From NCBI GenBank assembly GCA_900759445.1, contig CAAEVH010000056.1, forward strand, positions 62,001-126,000: a DNA stretch of 64,000 nt. The letters are read 5' to 3'. The translations under genes were made by a program, and so were the position numbers. Source of the stretch: an uncultured Raoultella sp. Its GTDB lineage: Bacteria > Pseudomonadota > Gammaproteobacteria > Enterobacterales > Enterobacteriaceae. Below the pieces are notes generated by a model that had not been told where the DNA came from, searched no databases, and was given only the letters and a program-made list of their open reading frames with translations. This document shows, in pieces, positions 17,158 through 25,978 of the stretch; position 1 is the stretch's first letter; every line of letters begins with the position of its first letter.

Positions 17158-19091
17158 GACTTATCTGCCTGTCGCAAAAGCGGTGAAGGTGCGGACGACC
17201 AGCTCGGTAATGTCGTCAGCAGGGTGACCAGCGGGGGGCCAAAAGGATTACCGGGGGCGGGCCGAAGCTCGCCGAACGGCACGGGCGCCCGCTGCTGGTC
17301 GATATCATCGGCATAGGCCTCGAGCGACCCGGCGCAGTGGCGCAGAAAGGTATCTCCCGGGGCAGCGTACAGCCGGTACCCTTCGCTGAAGCGTACGATT
17401 TCGAGGGCCTGCGTCCAGGTGGCCTTCACCGGCCAGGTTTTTGCCTCGGGATGCGGGTGAGCATAAGCATTCAGCGGTTCAGCCGCCACCCGATGCATCA
17501 GCGTTTCGGCGCTGTTCAGGGCGTGAAACAGCGGCACTAATTTTACCTCATCGCGACTGGCGCGCAGGTCATCCGCAATCCGCCGGTAGAGATCGGCCAG
17601 CCGCGATTTGAGCTGCGGAGCTTCGCTATCCGGCCACAGGTAGAGATGGACAATCGAAGAGACCAGCACGCCGAGTAAAATACCGATGACGCGATCGCGC
17701 AGCTCGGTCAAATTGGTCAGCGGGCCAAACCAGCTGAGAAACGCCAGCGAGAAGGTAAAGCCTATCTGAATCCCGGCATAGGCGATGCGTTCAGACCCCG
17801 CAGCTACCCAGGCCGACAGCGCCATTACCGGCAGAGTCATCGCCAGCAGGCCGACGAGTGATTCGGTATGCGGCTGAATAAAGACGATCATTAACAGCGC
17901 CAGCAGGGTAGCGAGCAGAGCGCCGCCTGTTCGCAGCCAGGTTTTCTGCAGCGTTGCGCCGAGCCCCGGCTGGGCGACAATCACACAGCTGAGCATAATC
18001 GTATGGATCCCCTGCCAGTCGGCGGCGGTATAAAAAACGTAGCACAGTAGCGTTGCCAGCAGCGTTTTGAGCGCGAAGTGCAAATACGCGGGGTTCGACC
18101 AGGCGTCAGGCAGCAGCAGGGGGGCTTTTTCCTCTTCGCCCGCCGGCAGCGGCACCGGTTCGCCGCGCGCCAGCCGGCTCAGCGTGGTGACCATCTCCTG
18201 CAAAATGACGCCGTTCGCCGTATCCCGCGCGCTGGCCTCCGGCAGGGTTGCCGGAAGCGTGCTGACGTCCAGATTCTGCGCCAGCGTCGAGAGCGCGGCG
18301 GCAAGCTGCAGACGCCCGGCGGAAGGGGATGCTTCCGGCTGCAGCAGCGCGGCCAGATGATAGCAGTGAAGCGTGGCGGCCATCAGGGATTGCCACGCCT
18401 GCGGGCTATCGGTTATCTCGGGGCTGGAGCGGGTCGCCTGCTGATACAGAGACTGAAGCTGGGCGAACTGTTCGGCAATTTCTTTGAACGTCGGCGGAGA
18501 ACGGGCGTCCGGACGAGCGAGAAGCGCCGCCACCTGGCGGAGCAAGAATACCATCCTCGCTTTGAACTGATAGCCGGGAAAAGCCTGCTGAAAACCGGCG
18601 TTGACCAGCAGCGTGACCACGATGGCGAGGTTGATGACCACCCATAGCCAGAGCAGCAGACGTACCAGAATCTCACTTTGGCTGGTCATCGAAGGGAAAG
18701 TCTGTGCGTAAATAACGACCAGGGCGACCACGAAAAAGGCCAGCCCCAGCTTGCCCAGCACCCGCATCAGATAGATGGCGCCGAAAAACAGCGTTACCGA
18801 GGCGACCAGGCGGATCAGCGGATAGTCATAAGTCCATTTGATGATCAGCAGCACGCAGCCCAGCGCCACGCTGACGGTGAGGAAAAAGACCACGCTCACC
18901 AGCTTTATCATCAGCACATTAGGCTGGCTGACGTAAAACACCACGATCAGCGCCACGGCTAAAAAAGGGATCTGCAGGGTCATAAACAGGACGATCAGCA
19001 CCGCGCAGCTCAGGGTCAGGCGCAGGGTGTAGTTTGCTCGCCCCGGCGCGTCGCGGAGTTCCCGGTGCAAAAATGACCAGACGTTCTGCAT
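17154..19091 (-). CDS. mdtO: Inner-membrane FUSC-family efflux protein MdtO
   Basis: 645 residues. Two blocks of membrane segments (about 25-180 and 345-500) alternate with two cytoplasmic domains, the FUSC/aromatic acid exporter architecture. E. coli MdtO is 683 aa. Located between mdtN and mdtP and overlapping mdtP by four bases. In E. coli the MdtNOP set has been linked to resistance to sulfa-type and dye compounds; the physiological substrate is unclear. Confidence 0.85.
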   Translation of the reverse strand: MQNVWSFLHRELRDAPGRANYTLRLTLSCAVLIVLFMTLQIPFLAVALIVVFYVSQPNVLMIKLVSVVFFLTVSVALGCVLLIIKWTYDYPLIRLVASVTLFFGAIYLMRVLGKLGLAFFVVALVVIYAQTFPSMTSQSEILVRLLLWLWVVINLAIVVTLLVNAGFQQAFPGYQFKARMVFLLRQVAALLARPDARSPPTFKEIAEQFAQLQSLYQQATRSSPEITDSPQAWQSLMAATLHCYHLAALLQPEASPSAGRLQLAAALSTLAQNLDVSTLPATLPEASARDTANGVILQEMVTTLSRLARGEPVPLPAGEEEKAPLLLPDAWSNPAYLHFALKTLLATLLCYVFYTAADWQGIHTIMLSCVIVAQPGLGATLQKTWLRTGGALLATLLALLMIVFIQPHTESLVGLLAMTLPVMALSAWVAAGSERIAYAGIQIGFTFSLAFLSWFGPLTNLTELRDRVIGILLGVLVSSIVHLYLWPDSEAPQLKSRLADLYRRIADDLRASRDEVKLVPLFHALNSAETLMHRVAAEPLNAYAHPHPEAKTWPVKATWTQALEIVRFSEGYRLYAAPGDTFLRHCAGSLEAYADDIDQQRAPVPFGELRPAPGNPFGPPLVTLLTTLPSWSSAPSPLLRQADKS

Positions 19092-19100
19092 AGCGCCTCC

Positions 19101-20129
19101 TTACTGAGGCTGAAGAACGGCGCTGGCAGAGGCGCCCATACGGAAGAGTTCAGGGTCAGGATCTTTCACCGCGATCTTCACCGGGAAACGCTGCGAAACA
19201 TGAACCCAGTTGATGCTCTTCTGAATAATCGGCAGACCTTCAATTACGCTCCCGCCTTCAGGCAGCACGCCGGAGCCGACGGAATCGACTACGCCGGCGA
19301 ACGATTTATCATGATTGGTCATGATGGTGACTCTGGCCGCTACGCCGGGGCGGACATTTTTAAGATCGGTTTCGCGGAAGTTGGCGATGACATACCAGCG
19401 GTCGTCATCCATTAAGGTAAATACCGGTTTTAACGCCGAGGCGTACTGGCCGACGGTGGTTTTCAGCGCCACCACCACGCCGTTAAAAGGCGCCCGGACT
19501 TCGGTAAATTCCAGGTGCAGTTCCGCCAGCGCGATCTGCGCCAGTATCCCCGCCCGCTGGGCAACCATGGCATCAACGCCGGTAACGGCGGCCGAAGCCT
19601 GTTTCGCTTGCAGCAGAGTGGCGTCGAGTTCCGCGCGGGCGGCTTTTTCGGCGGTTCGCGCCTGGTCGAGATCTTCTTGTGAAGCAAAGCCCTGCGGGAC
19701 TAACGGTTCAAGACGCGTGCGTGACGACGTGGTCTGTTTTACCAGCGCCTTCGCGCGTTCTACCGCGGCGGCGACGGACTGGGCGTTGTACTCCTGCGCC
19801 TTAATTGTGCGCCGGGTCAGCATGATTTGCGCATCCAGCGTGGTCAGCCTGGCCCGGGCGTCATCGAGCATCGCCTGATAAGGGCGCGGATCGAGACGAA
19901 ACAGCAGATCGCCTTTTTTCACCCGCTGGTTGTCGCGGATGGGCATCTCTACGATCCGGCCGCTCACTTCCGGCACCACGTCGATGGTATCGGTGTAGAC
20001 GTAGGCGTCGTTAGTTTCCGGCGAGGTCTGAAGCTGCCAGATAACCAGGATAAGCGCCACGATCGCGGCGAGGACGAGGGCCAGCAGAGGCCACTTTTTC
20101 CGTAATACGCTTGGGCTGGAGTTTGTCAT
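19101..20129 (-). CDS. mdtN: Periplasmic adaptor of tripartite efflux pump, MdtN (HlyD family)
   Basis: 342 residues (E. coli MdtN 343). One N-terminal anchor (LLALVLAAIVALILVIWQL), then TNDAYVYTDTIDVVPEVSGRIVEM, the lipoyl/barrel-sandwich half, a coiled-coil hairpin (about 85-180), and VRAPFNGVVVALKTTVGQYAS, the second half. The block WYVIANFRETDLKNVRPG is nearly identical in E. coli MdtN. It bridges MdtO and MdtP. Nine bases separate it from mdtO. Confidence 0.88.
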   Translation of the reverse strand: MTNSSPSVLRKKWPLLALVLAAIVALILVIWQLQTSPETNDAYVYTDTIDVVPEVSGRIVEMPIRDNQRVKKGDLLFRLDPRPYQAMLDDARARLTTLDAQIMLTRRTIKAQEYNAQSVAAAVERAKALVKQTTSSRTRLEPLVPQGFASQEDLDQARTAEKAARAELDATLLQAKQASAAVTGVDAMVAQRAGILAQIALAELHLEFTEVRAPFNGVVVALKTTVGQYASALKPVFTLMDDDRWYVIANFRETDLKNVRPGVAARVTIMTNHDKSFAGVVDSVGSGVLPEGGSVIEGLPIIQKSINWVHVSQRFPVKIAVKDPDPELFRMGASASAVLQPQ

Positions 20130-20135
20130 AGGGGC

Positions 20136-20435
20136 TTAGTAAACAAAGAAAAGGAACCACAGGAGCGTGGCGAACAGGAACATCAGTGCCAGGTAGCTGA
20201 ATACCAGCGGAGAAAAACGTGATTGCCAGCCTTTGCGGACGATCAGGATATGACAGGGAATGAGTAACAGCACGCCGCCCAATAAACAGAAAAACCAGCC
20301 AGGAAATGCGGCGCCTAATACCGGAATCGCTGGTGATAATGAACAACCAGAGAGAAATAAGAACATGAATAATAGCACCGGACGTGCCAGCTTCACTCGA
20401 TAATTCAAAGGATAATTCCTGAGCGCTCGTACCAT
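20136..20435 (-). CDS. ytcA: YtcA-family small membrane lipoprotein
   Basis: 99 residues. A lipobox FLSGC is followed by SLSPAIPVLGAAFPGWFFC, almost the same as E. coli YtcA (SLSPAIPVIGAYYPGWFFC), then two hydrophobic segments. YtcA genes precede mdtNOP in E. coli, as here (6 bases before mdtN). Role unknown; probably a small accessory subunit of the pump. First gene of the operon. Confidence 0.85.
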   Translation of the reverse strand: MVRALRNYPLNYRVKLARPVLLFMFLFLSGCSLSPAIPVLGAAFPGWFFCLLGGVLLLIPCHILIVRKGWQSRFSPLVFSYLALMFLFATLLWFLFFVY

Positions 20436-20676
20436 TGTGGAGTGAGTTTAATCGCCCTTTCGGGGAAATAAAAGCAAAGGGAAGAGACGGGCTGTCTATT
20501 TTAGGGGGACGTCAGTGCCGCTCCCGCAGGAAAAGTGAATATAAAATCGTTTATTTCGCATCAATGCGATAAATCTTATGACATATATGAAGGTGATTTT
20601 TGATCTCACCATAGCTGGCGTTCCGCGGCGGGGCTATGCTTAGCTGCTGAACAAGAAAAATAACTGAGGCAATGTC

Positions 20677-20907
20677 ATGGATAAGGAATTACTGGAGGCG
20701 GGCTACCGCGCATACACCGGCGAGAAGATTGATGTCTACTTCAACACGGACATCTGCCAGCACTCGGGGAACTGCGTTCGCGGTAGTGCAAAACTCTTCA
20801 ACCTGAAGCGTAAGCCGTGGATCATCCCGGATGAAGTGGATGTTGCCACCGTCGTGCGCGTGATCGACACCTGCCCGAGCGGCGCTCTGAAGTATCGCCA
20901 GAAATAA
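20677..20907 (+). CDS. yjdI: YjdI, small iron-sulfur (Fer4_19) protein
   Basis: 76 residues. Cluster residues are C27, C33 and C66 with His29, in the pattern [10 protein letters not shown] … DTCPSGAL, which fits the Fer4_19 / mitoNEET-like fold. E. coli YjdI is about the same length. Function unknown; always paired with yjdJ, which follows after 11 bases. Confidence 0.88.
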   Translation: MDKELLEAGYRAYTGEKIDVYFNTDICQHSGNCVRGSAKLFNLKRKPWIIPDEVDVATVVRVIDTCPSGALKYRQK

Positions 20908-20918
20908 GTGAGGAAATG

Positions 20919-21191
20919 ATGGAAATACTGGAAGGCCATAACAAGTTTTACGTCAACGATGCGGCAGGGAATCAGGTCGCGGAAATTGTGTTTGTTCCCA
21001 CCGGCGAGCATCTCAGCATTATTGAACATACCGATGTCGATGAGAGCCTGAAAGGACAAGGTGTAGGCAAACAGCTGGTGGCGAAAGTGGTGGAAAAGAT
21101 GCGCGGAGAACAGCGTAAAATTATCCCGCTATGTCCGTTCGCGAAACATGAGTTTGATAATACCCGCGAGTACGATGATATCCGGGCCTGA
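20919..21191 (+). CDS. yjdJ: YjdJ, small GNAT-type N-acetyltransferase
   Basis: 90 residues starting [14 protein letters not shown]. Acetyl-CoA loop [18 protein letters not shown], then [13 protein letters not shown]: the Gcn5-related 'YjdJ/NATD1' mini-acetyltransferase. I chose the second of two adjacent ATGs (20916, 20919) because it is better spaced from GAGG and matches E. coli YjdJ. Co-transcribed with yjdI; a terminator follows at once. Confidence 0.88.
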   Translation: MEILEGHNKFYVNDAAGNQVAEIVFVPTGEHLSIIEHTDVDESLKGQGVGKQLVAKVVEKMRGEQRKIIPLCPFAKHEFDNTREYDDIRA

Positions 21192-21196
21192 AATAA

Positions 21197-21226
21197 AAGC
21201 ACCGGTCCAAGCCGGTGCTTAATTTT
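21197..21226 (+). terminator. Terminator after yjdIJ
   Basis: AAGCACCGG (21197-21205), loop TCCAAG, CCGGTGCTT (21212-21220), then AATTTT. Confidence 0.75.
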
Positions 21227-21353
21227 AGATGATGAAGGGCTCCTGCATCCGGGGGGCCTGTTATTGGCGATGATGGCGAATAATATTCTTGCGCCAGCAG
21301 GGGTTCGGCATGCCGCCTGACGTCTGAAGTCGCGACCGGGAGCATTTCTGTCG

Positions 21354-22592
21354 TCAGCCCGGCCCTTCATTTTCCAGCTTCTGCCTTTTGCGCAGGTGGG
21401 GGAAAATGGTCATCCATATAGCCACTACCACCAGTGTGCCAATCCCGCCAAGCGCAGCGGCCGGTACGGCGCCCATCCACGCTGCCAGCAGACCAGATTC
21501 AAACTCCCCAAGCTGGTTTGAAGTATTAATGAAGATGGCGTTCACCGCATTGACCCGGCCGCGCATATCATCAGGCGTATCCAGCTGTACCAGCGCGCCG
21601 CGAATCACCATGCTCACCATATCAAACCCGCCCAGCGCGGCCAGCGCCAGCAGGGAAAGCCACAGCTGAGTAGAAAGCGCAAACACCAGCGTCGCCAGGC
21701 CAAAGCCGGCCACCGAGGCGAACATGATCAGGCCCACGTTCTTTTCCAGCTTGTGGCGACTGAGCCAGACGCCGACCAACAGCGCGCCGACCGAGGGCGC
21801 GCCGCGCAGCATCCCCAGCCCCCAGGGGCCGGTATGGAGAATATCCTGGGCGAAGATCGGTAACAGCGCCGTCGCGCCGCCAAGGAGGACGGCAAACAGA
21901 TCGAGCGAGATCACGCCCAGCACATCTTTTCGCTCGCGGATAAAATGCACGCCGGCAAACAGGTTAGTGAGATTCATCGGCAGACGGGTTTGCGGCGGCC
22001 GCTCGTAGCGCAGCTGGCTAACCAGCACAATAGAGAACAGATAGAACAGCGCAGATACGCCATACACGACTTCCGGACCCGCCACGTACAGCAGACCGCC
22101 AAGCGTTGGGCCGATAATGACCGCCGCCTGCCCTCCGACGGAACTGGCCGCCATCGCGCGCGCGAGGATCGGCGGCGGCACCAGGGCTGGCAGCATCGAG
22201 GTGATCGCCGGCCACTCCAGCGCTTTTGCCACCGAGATTAAAAAGACCAGTCCCCAAATCTCAATCTTGTCCGCCCAATGCAGCAGCGTCAGCGCGACCA
22301 GTCCGAGTAACGCCACCCATTCAATGAACTGGCCAAGCAGCACAATCCGCCGCCGATCGAACTGATCCGCGAGGTGTCCCGCAGGGAGAGCCAACAGGAC
22401 CGAGGGTAAGAATTGCATCAGACCGATCATCCCGAGCGCCATCGCGCTATGGGTGATGGCATAAATTTGCCAGCTTACGGCCACCGAAAACATTTGAAAA
22501 CCGAACGATGAACAGGTGCGCGCCAGCCAAAAGGTGACGAACGCCCTGTGCCGCAGCAGTGAATCATCCGCTGCGGATACCTGTGAACCCAT
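21354..22592 (-). CDS. MFS exporter (EntS/MFS_3-like group)
   Basis: 412 residues, 12 predicted membrane segments. The motif A equivalent is GHLADQFDRRRIVLLGQ, and GPTLGGLLYVAGP is the motif C region. It resembles the MFS_3/EntS group of exporters, but no siderophore genes are nearby and the substrate is unknown. Monocistronic on the minus strand, convergent with yjdIJ. Confidence 0.75.
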   Translation of the reverse strand: MGSQVSAADDSLLRHRAFVTFWLARTCSSFGFQMFSVAVSWQIYAITHSAMALGMIGLMQFLPSVLLALPAGHLADQFDRRRIVLLGQFIEWVALLGLVALTLLHWADKIEIWGLVFLISVAKALEWPAITSMLPALVPPPILARAMAASSVGGQAAVIIGPTLGGLLYVAGPEVVYGVSALFYLFSIVLVSQLRYERPPQTRLPMNLTNLFAGVHFIRERKDVLGVISLDLFAVLLGGATALLPIFAQDILHTGPWGLGMLRGAPSVGALLVGVWLSRHKLEKNVGLIMFASVAGFGLATLVFALSTQLWLSLLALAALGGFDMVSMVIRGALVQLDTPDDMRGRVNAVNAIFINTSNQLGEFESGLLAAWMGAVPAAALGGIGTLVVVAIWMTIFPHLRKRQKLENEGPG

Positions 22593-22775
22593 AGTCTTAT
22601 CCCATTTAAAGCCAATATTCCGGCCAGCATCGTCGTACCGGCCTGGTGCGAAGTCCGTCAGGGACTTTTATTTTTTTTACCGCCTGACAAGGTGCGATAT
22701 CTTGTGAGTTCGGGCAGTGGCAAGGCGTGCGCTTTGCCACCTGGACTTAGCGTAAACTTGAAGGCGAGGTTGACT

Positions 22776-23999
22776 TTATTTTGTGTTGCTCATTCGATTC
22801 AACCAGAGCAAAACGCCGACCGCTCCCAGACTGAACAACGAAACACTGTAGAGTGCGTTAAATGCGCCAAAGTATTGCGCTATCACGCTGGTTATACCGG
22901 TGGAAACAGCGGCGGTCAGTACCTGTCCGCGCCATGCCATCGCACTGGCTTTCGCAACGTGTGTTTGCGGGAAGTTTCTAAGAATACCGAAAGTACCCAA
23001 AGAAAATACAATATTCGATGCCATATGCGCACTGAAGATCAGACTTAGGCCGACGCAGGGATATCCGGCGGATAGGGGTAATAAAAAATAGCTTCCGATA
23101 AATGTCCCCAGGCATATAAGCAATATGCCGTTATTCGCGCTAAATCGCTGCAATTTACGGGCATCAAGCATGAGCGGACCGCAGAGCTGCCCCAGGCTGC
23201 GCGCAAAAAGTAGCGGTAATGCCAGTCTGGCTGAATCCTCAGGCCGGATTTCTTGTGCCAGTGCAGGTAAAAGCGCCATTGCTGGTGATCCCACAGCGGC
23301 AAGTGCGGGTAACAGCATAATGCTTCTTTTTTGCAAGGGAGATATGGCGTGCCAGAGCGGTTTCTTTCGGCCAGACGTAGCCTCTGCAGGTTGCGGTTGT
23401 GCTCCGCGAAAGGTAGAAAAGGACATCATAAGCAGAACCACTGAAGCCGTAAAACTGAGGGCATCAATGGCGAGTAGATGCACAGGCGTAATCAAGTCAA
23501 ACAGGAGAACCCCCAAGCCGGTACCCAACAAAACCTGTGAGGCAAAAATGATGGTTTCCATGGCCGTTGCAGCAGGGAGTTGATCATGACGTAATCCGCG
23601 TTTAAACAATAACGTCAGCGCCGGGTAGCTTATGCCGCTGAACAGTGCTTCCGCACACTGCACGACCAACAGGGCCGGGACGTTATGATGCAGCAAACCA
23701 TACAATGGAAAAACAAGCGCAAGCAGACCAAGTATCTCAGTAAAAATCAGGATCAGCAGTGGTGAGGTTGTCTTACACAGCATTTCGCCCCAGATGCTGC
23801 CAACAAAGCTGGGCAGCATCGATAGCATATACACCAGGGTAAGCGTTGCAGAAGAAGCCTGCCAGTGTAAAAGCTGGCCGAAAATAATGACCTGAGTAAG
23901 CCCATTGCCCAGCGATGACAGGATATAGGCAAAACCAAGCAGGCGTAGCCAGCGATGGCTACGCAGTGCGCCAATGAGCGCAAACAGCAACGTGTTCAT
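22776..23999 (-). CDS. MFS transporter of unknown substrate
   Basis: 407 residues with about 12 hydrophobic segments (WLRLLGFAYILSSLGNGLTQVIIFGQLL and others). The usual motif A is degenerate (SIWGEMLCKTTSPLLI). Closest in general style to the macrolide-efflux-like branch of MFS. Base composition is slightly lower in GC than the flanking genes. It follows no operon partner; the gap to the next MFS gene is 183 bases. Confidence 0.7.
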   Translation of the reverse strand: MNTLLFALIGALRSHRWLRLLGFAYILSSLGNGLTQVIIFGQLLHWQASSATLTLVYMLSMLPSFVGSIWGEMLCKTTSPLLILIFTEILGLLALVFPLYGLLHHNVPALLVVQCAEALFSGISYPALTLLFKRGLRHDQLPAATAMETIIFASQVLLGTGLGVLLFDLITPVHLLAIDALSFTASVVLLMMSFSTFRGAQPQPAEATSGRKKPLWHAISPLQKRSIMLLPALAAVGSPAMALLPALAQEIRPEDSARLALPLLFARSLGQLCGPLMLDARKLQRFSANNGILLICLGTFIGSYFLLPLSAGYPCVGLSLIFSAHMASNIVFSLGTFGILRNFPQTHVAKASAMAWRGQVLTAAVSTGITSVIAQYFGAFNALYSVSLFSLGAVGVLLWLNRMSNTK

Positions 24000-24487
24000 G
24001 CAGAAAGATTCTCATCTTAAATAACAGAAACCCACGTAGCCGACAGGCAACGCGGAAGATAAGCACTGTTAAAAAGAGAAAATCGTTACATCGGAAACGG
24101 TACGCTACTGGAAACGGAGATAACACTTTAGCACAGAAAAAATCAGATAATGCCCTTGAAGTTGAATACCCACTCCTCGCTCAAACCTACCCTCGGACTC
24201 ATTGCTTCTGCCGTCAAATGCCTCTTTGAAATGTGCCGTCGATCTCACAAGGTGAGCGGCCTGATACGTAACCAGACTGAGAAACGGAGACGGCTGAGCA
24301 GCCTCGCCCCGCTACCAACAGCCCGCTGCTGCTCATCAAGAGCTGGCGGACTACCCCCGTAATCCAGGGGTTCTGCCATCGATCCCAATGGCGGTTTCAA
24401 TCGGCATCGGGGCTGAGGCTTAACGGAGAATCCCGACCAGGATAGTCGGGGTTTTTCATGCAGGACAGAGCTGAAAATGGGCCGGAT
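24000..24487. other. 488-base region with a terminator, no recognised gene
   Basis: A 70-codon plus frame (24150-24362) lacks any motif and I do not call it. The region ends in a clear plus-strand terminator at 24432-24456, so a plus-strand transcript probably ended here. That transcript could be an sRNA or the tail of a lost gene. Confidence 0.4.
24432..24456 (+). terminator. Orphan terminator downstream of fimK end
   Basis: CCCGAC (24432-24437), loop CAGGATA, GTCGGG (24445-24450), then GTTTTT. It reads on the plus strand, but no plus-strand gene precedes it for over 3 kb. Confidence 0.6.
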
Positions 24488-25978
24488 TTACCCGGCAATG
24501 CTGGTGGGGTAGCGCCCCGGCGAAAAACGCTGAATAAGATCCGCCAGATTATCGCCGGTGATCGGCGGTGAGATCAGATAGCCCTGAAAGCGATCGATCC
24601 CCAACGCCTTCAGCATATTAAATTTTTCCAGGCTATCGACCCCTTCGGCAATGCAGCGGCTACCGGAGAGCTGGCAGTAGTAGATCAGGCTTTTGATCAG
24701 CGCCAGAGCGTGGGGATCCCGCTGCAGATCGTTCACGATACTGATATCCAGCTTGTACTCATTAAAGCGCACGGTGCGGACCGGAAACAGGACGCTGCTA
24801 CGCGAAAAGCAGTCGTCGAGCATGATGCGAAAGCCCTGCTGCTGTAAGCGGGCGATCGTGTCGCCCGTTTTACTGTGACGATTGAGATCGACAGTTTCGG
24901 CAAATTCCAGTACCAGCCTCTCCCCCTGCTGTGGTTCCTGCAGCTGCTGACGGGCCGCCTCCATCATCCGGATAATGTTGGCGTTGTTGGCGATGACCGG
25001 TGGGATGTTAACCGCGAAATAATAGTCGCCCGGATATTGATTGATATTCTGTACGGCCTCCTGCAGGACAAATGCCGTGAGCAGCAGCCAGGCATACTCC
25101 GAGCGTATCTGCGGCAGAAACTCGCCAGGCAACAGCACATCGCCATTGCGTCGCCAACGCGACAGCACTTCGATGCCCTGTAATATCAGGCGGCCATCGG
25201 TAATGGGCTGAAACACAGGAAAAACTTGCCGGCAGTGAATGGCATGGATGAACTCGCGTTCAAAAGCGGAGAGCGCGGCAACCGCGCTCGTTTTCTGTCC
25301 TTTGGTCTGGCTGCCGGGAAAACGGCTGGCCAGATGGGGATGATGTTCCACCATCTTTTTCAGTCCTGAGCTTCTCTGGGTGTAGAGGGTTTTGTGGCTA
25401 AGCCCCCGACGTTGCGCCTGATGATTGATGCTGAATCCCCGCAGCCAGTCCAGCGCGGTGCTCAGTTCCGGTTTGCTCACGCCGGCGGCCGGTTTAGCGC
25501 AGATGACACTCTCCTGAGACGCCAGCTGCGCCAGCAGGGGATAGCTTTGTCCGGCGTCGGGGCTGAGCAGTGCCGCCAGCTGTCGACAGGGTAAATCAGA
25601 GGCCACGGCCCGTACCCTGGCCAGATGGCGCGGCTTGCCGACCTGATGTAACAGCGTTTGCCACAGCCAGTTGGCCGGGCTGCGGCTGAGGATCAGCATC
25701 GGCAGCGGAACGGCGCTGTGTTTCAGCAGCAGCCCCGCCTGTCGCAGAGTGAGCAGCAGCCAGAACGGATCGTCGGGTAAAAAAACCACGATACGCCTGA
25801 CGGTCACAATATCGGGGATTAACAGCGCCTCGTGAAGCTGAGGGAACAGGCGCCTGGGCCGCAGCAGACCGCCGTCGTCCATCATGGAAGAGAGCCCCTC
25901 GGCGGCGATCGCACAGGGCGAAAGAATATAGTCCACCGGCGGGGAGGCCTGCGTCGCGCAGCCATTACTGGTAGACAA
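24488..25978 (-). CDS. fimK: FimK, EAL-domain phosphodiesterase at the end of the fim operon
   Basis: 496 residues. The N-terminal part (1-230) includes a helix-turn-helix-like stretch (RRGLSHKTLYTQRSSGLKKM). The C-terminal EAL domain (about 240-490) has EVLSRW, VNIPP, LEFAE, LDD, KLD, AEGVDS and FQGYLISPP. The residues normally needed for metal and c-di-GMP (E, N, E, DD, K, E, Q) are all present, although the DDFGTG loop is altered to DDCFSR. fimK is found in Klebsiella but not in the E. coli fim operon. Its start overlaps the fimH stop by 14 bases (25965-25978), so it is coupled to the adhesin. Confidence 0.88.
   Translation of the reverse strand: MSTSNGCATQASPPVDYILSPCAIAAEGLSSMMDDGGLLRPRRLFPQLHEALLIPDIVTVRRIVVFLPDDPFWLLLTLRQAGLLLKHSAVPLPMLILSRSPANWLWQTLLHQVGKPRHLARVRAVASDLPCRQLAALLSPDAGQSYPLLAQLASQESVICAKPAAGVSKPELSTALDWLRGFSINHQAQRRGLSHKTLYTQRSSGLKKMVEHHPHLASRFPGSQTKGQKTSAVAALSAFEREFIHAIHCRQVFPVFQPITDGRLILQGIEVLSRWRRNGDVLLPGEFLPQIRSEYAWLLLTAFVLQEAVQNINQYPGDYYFAVNIPPVIANNANIIRMMEAARQQLQEPQQGERLVLEFAETVDLNRHSKTGDTIARLQQQGFRIMLDDCFSRSSVLFPVRTVRFNEYKLDISIVNDLQRDPHALALIKSLIYYCQLSGSRCIAEGVDSLEKFNMLKALGIDRFQGYLISPPITGDNLADLIQRFSPGRYPTSIAG

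Noticed and set aside
20591..20609. CRP site upstream of yjdI (GGTGA … TCACC)
   Set aside because: The arms are separated by 9 bases instead of 6, so it does not fit the CRP consensus.
24150..24362. 70-codon plus-strand frame upstream of the orphan terminator
   Set aside because: No ribosome binding site and no recognisable protein feature; a non-coding RNA would explain the terminator equally well.
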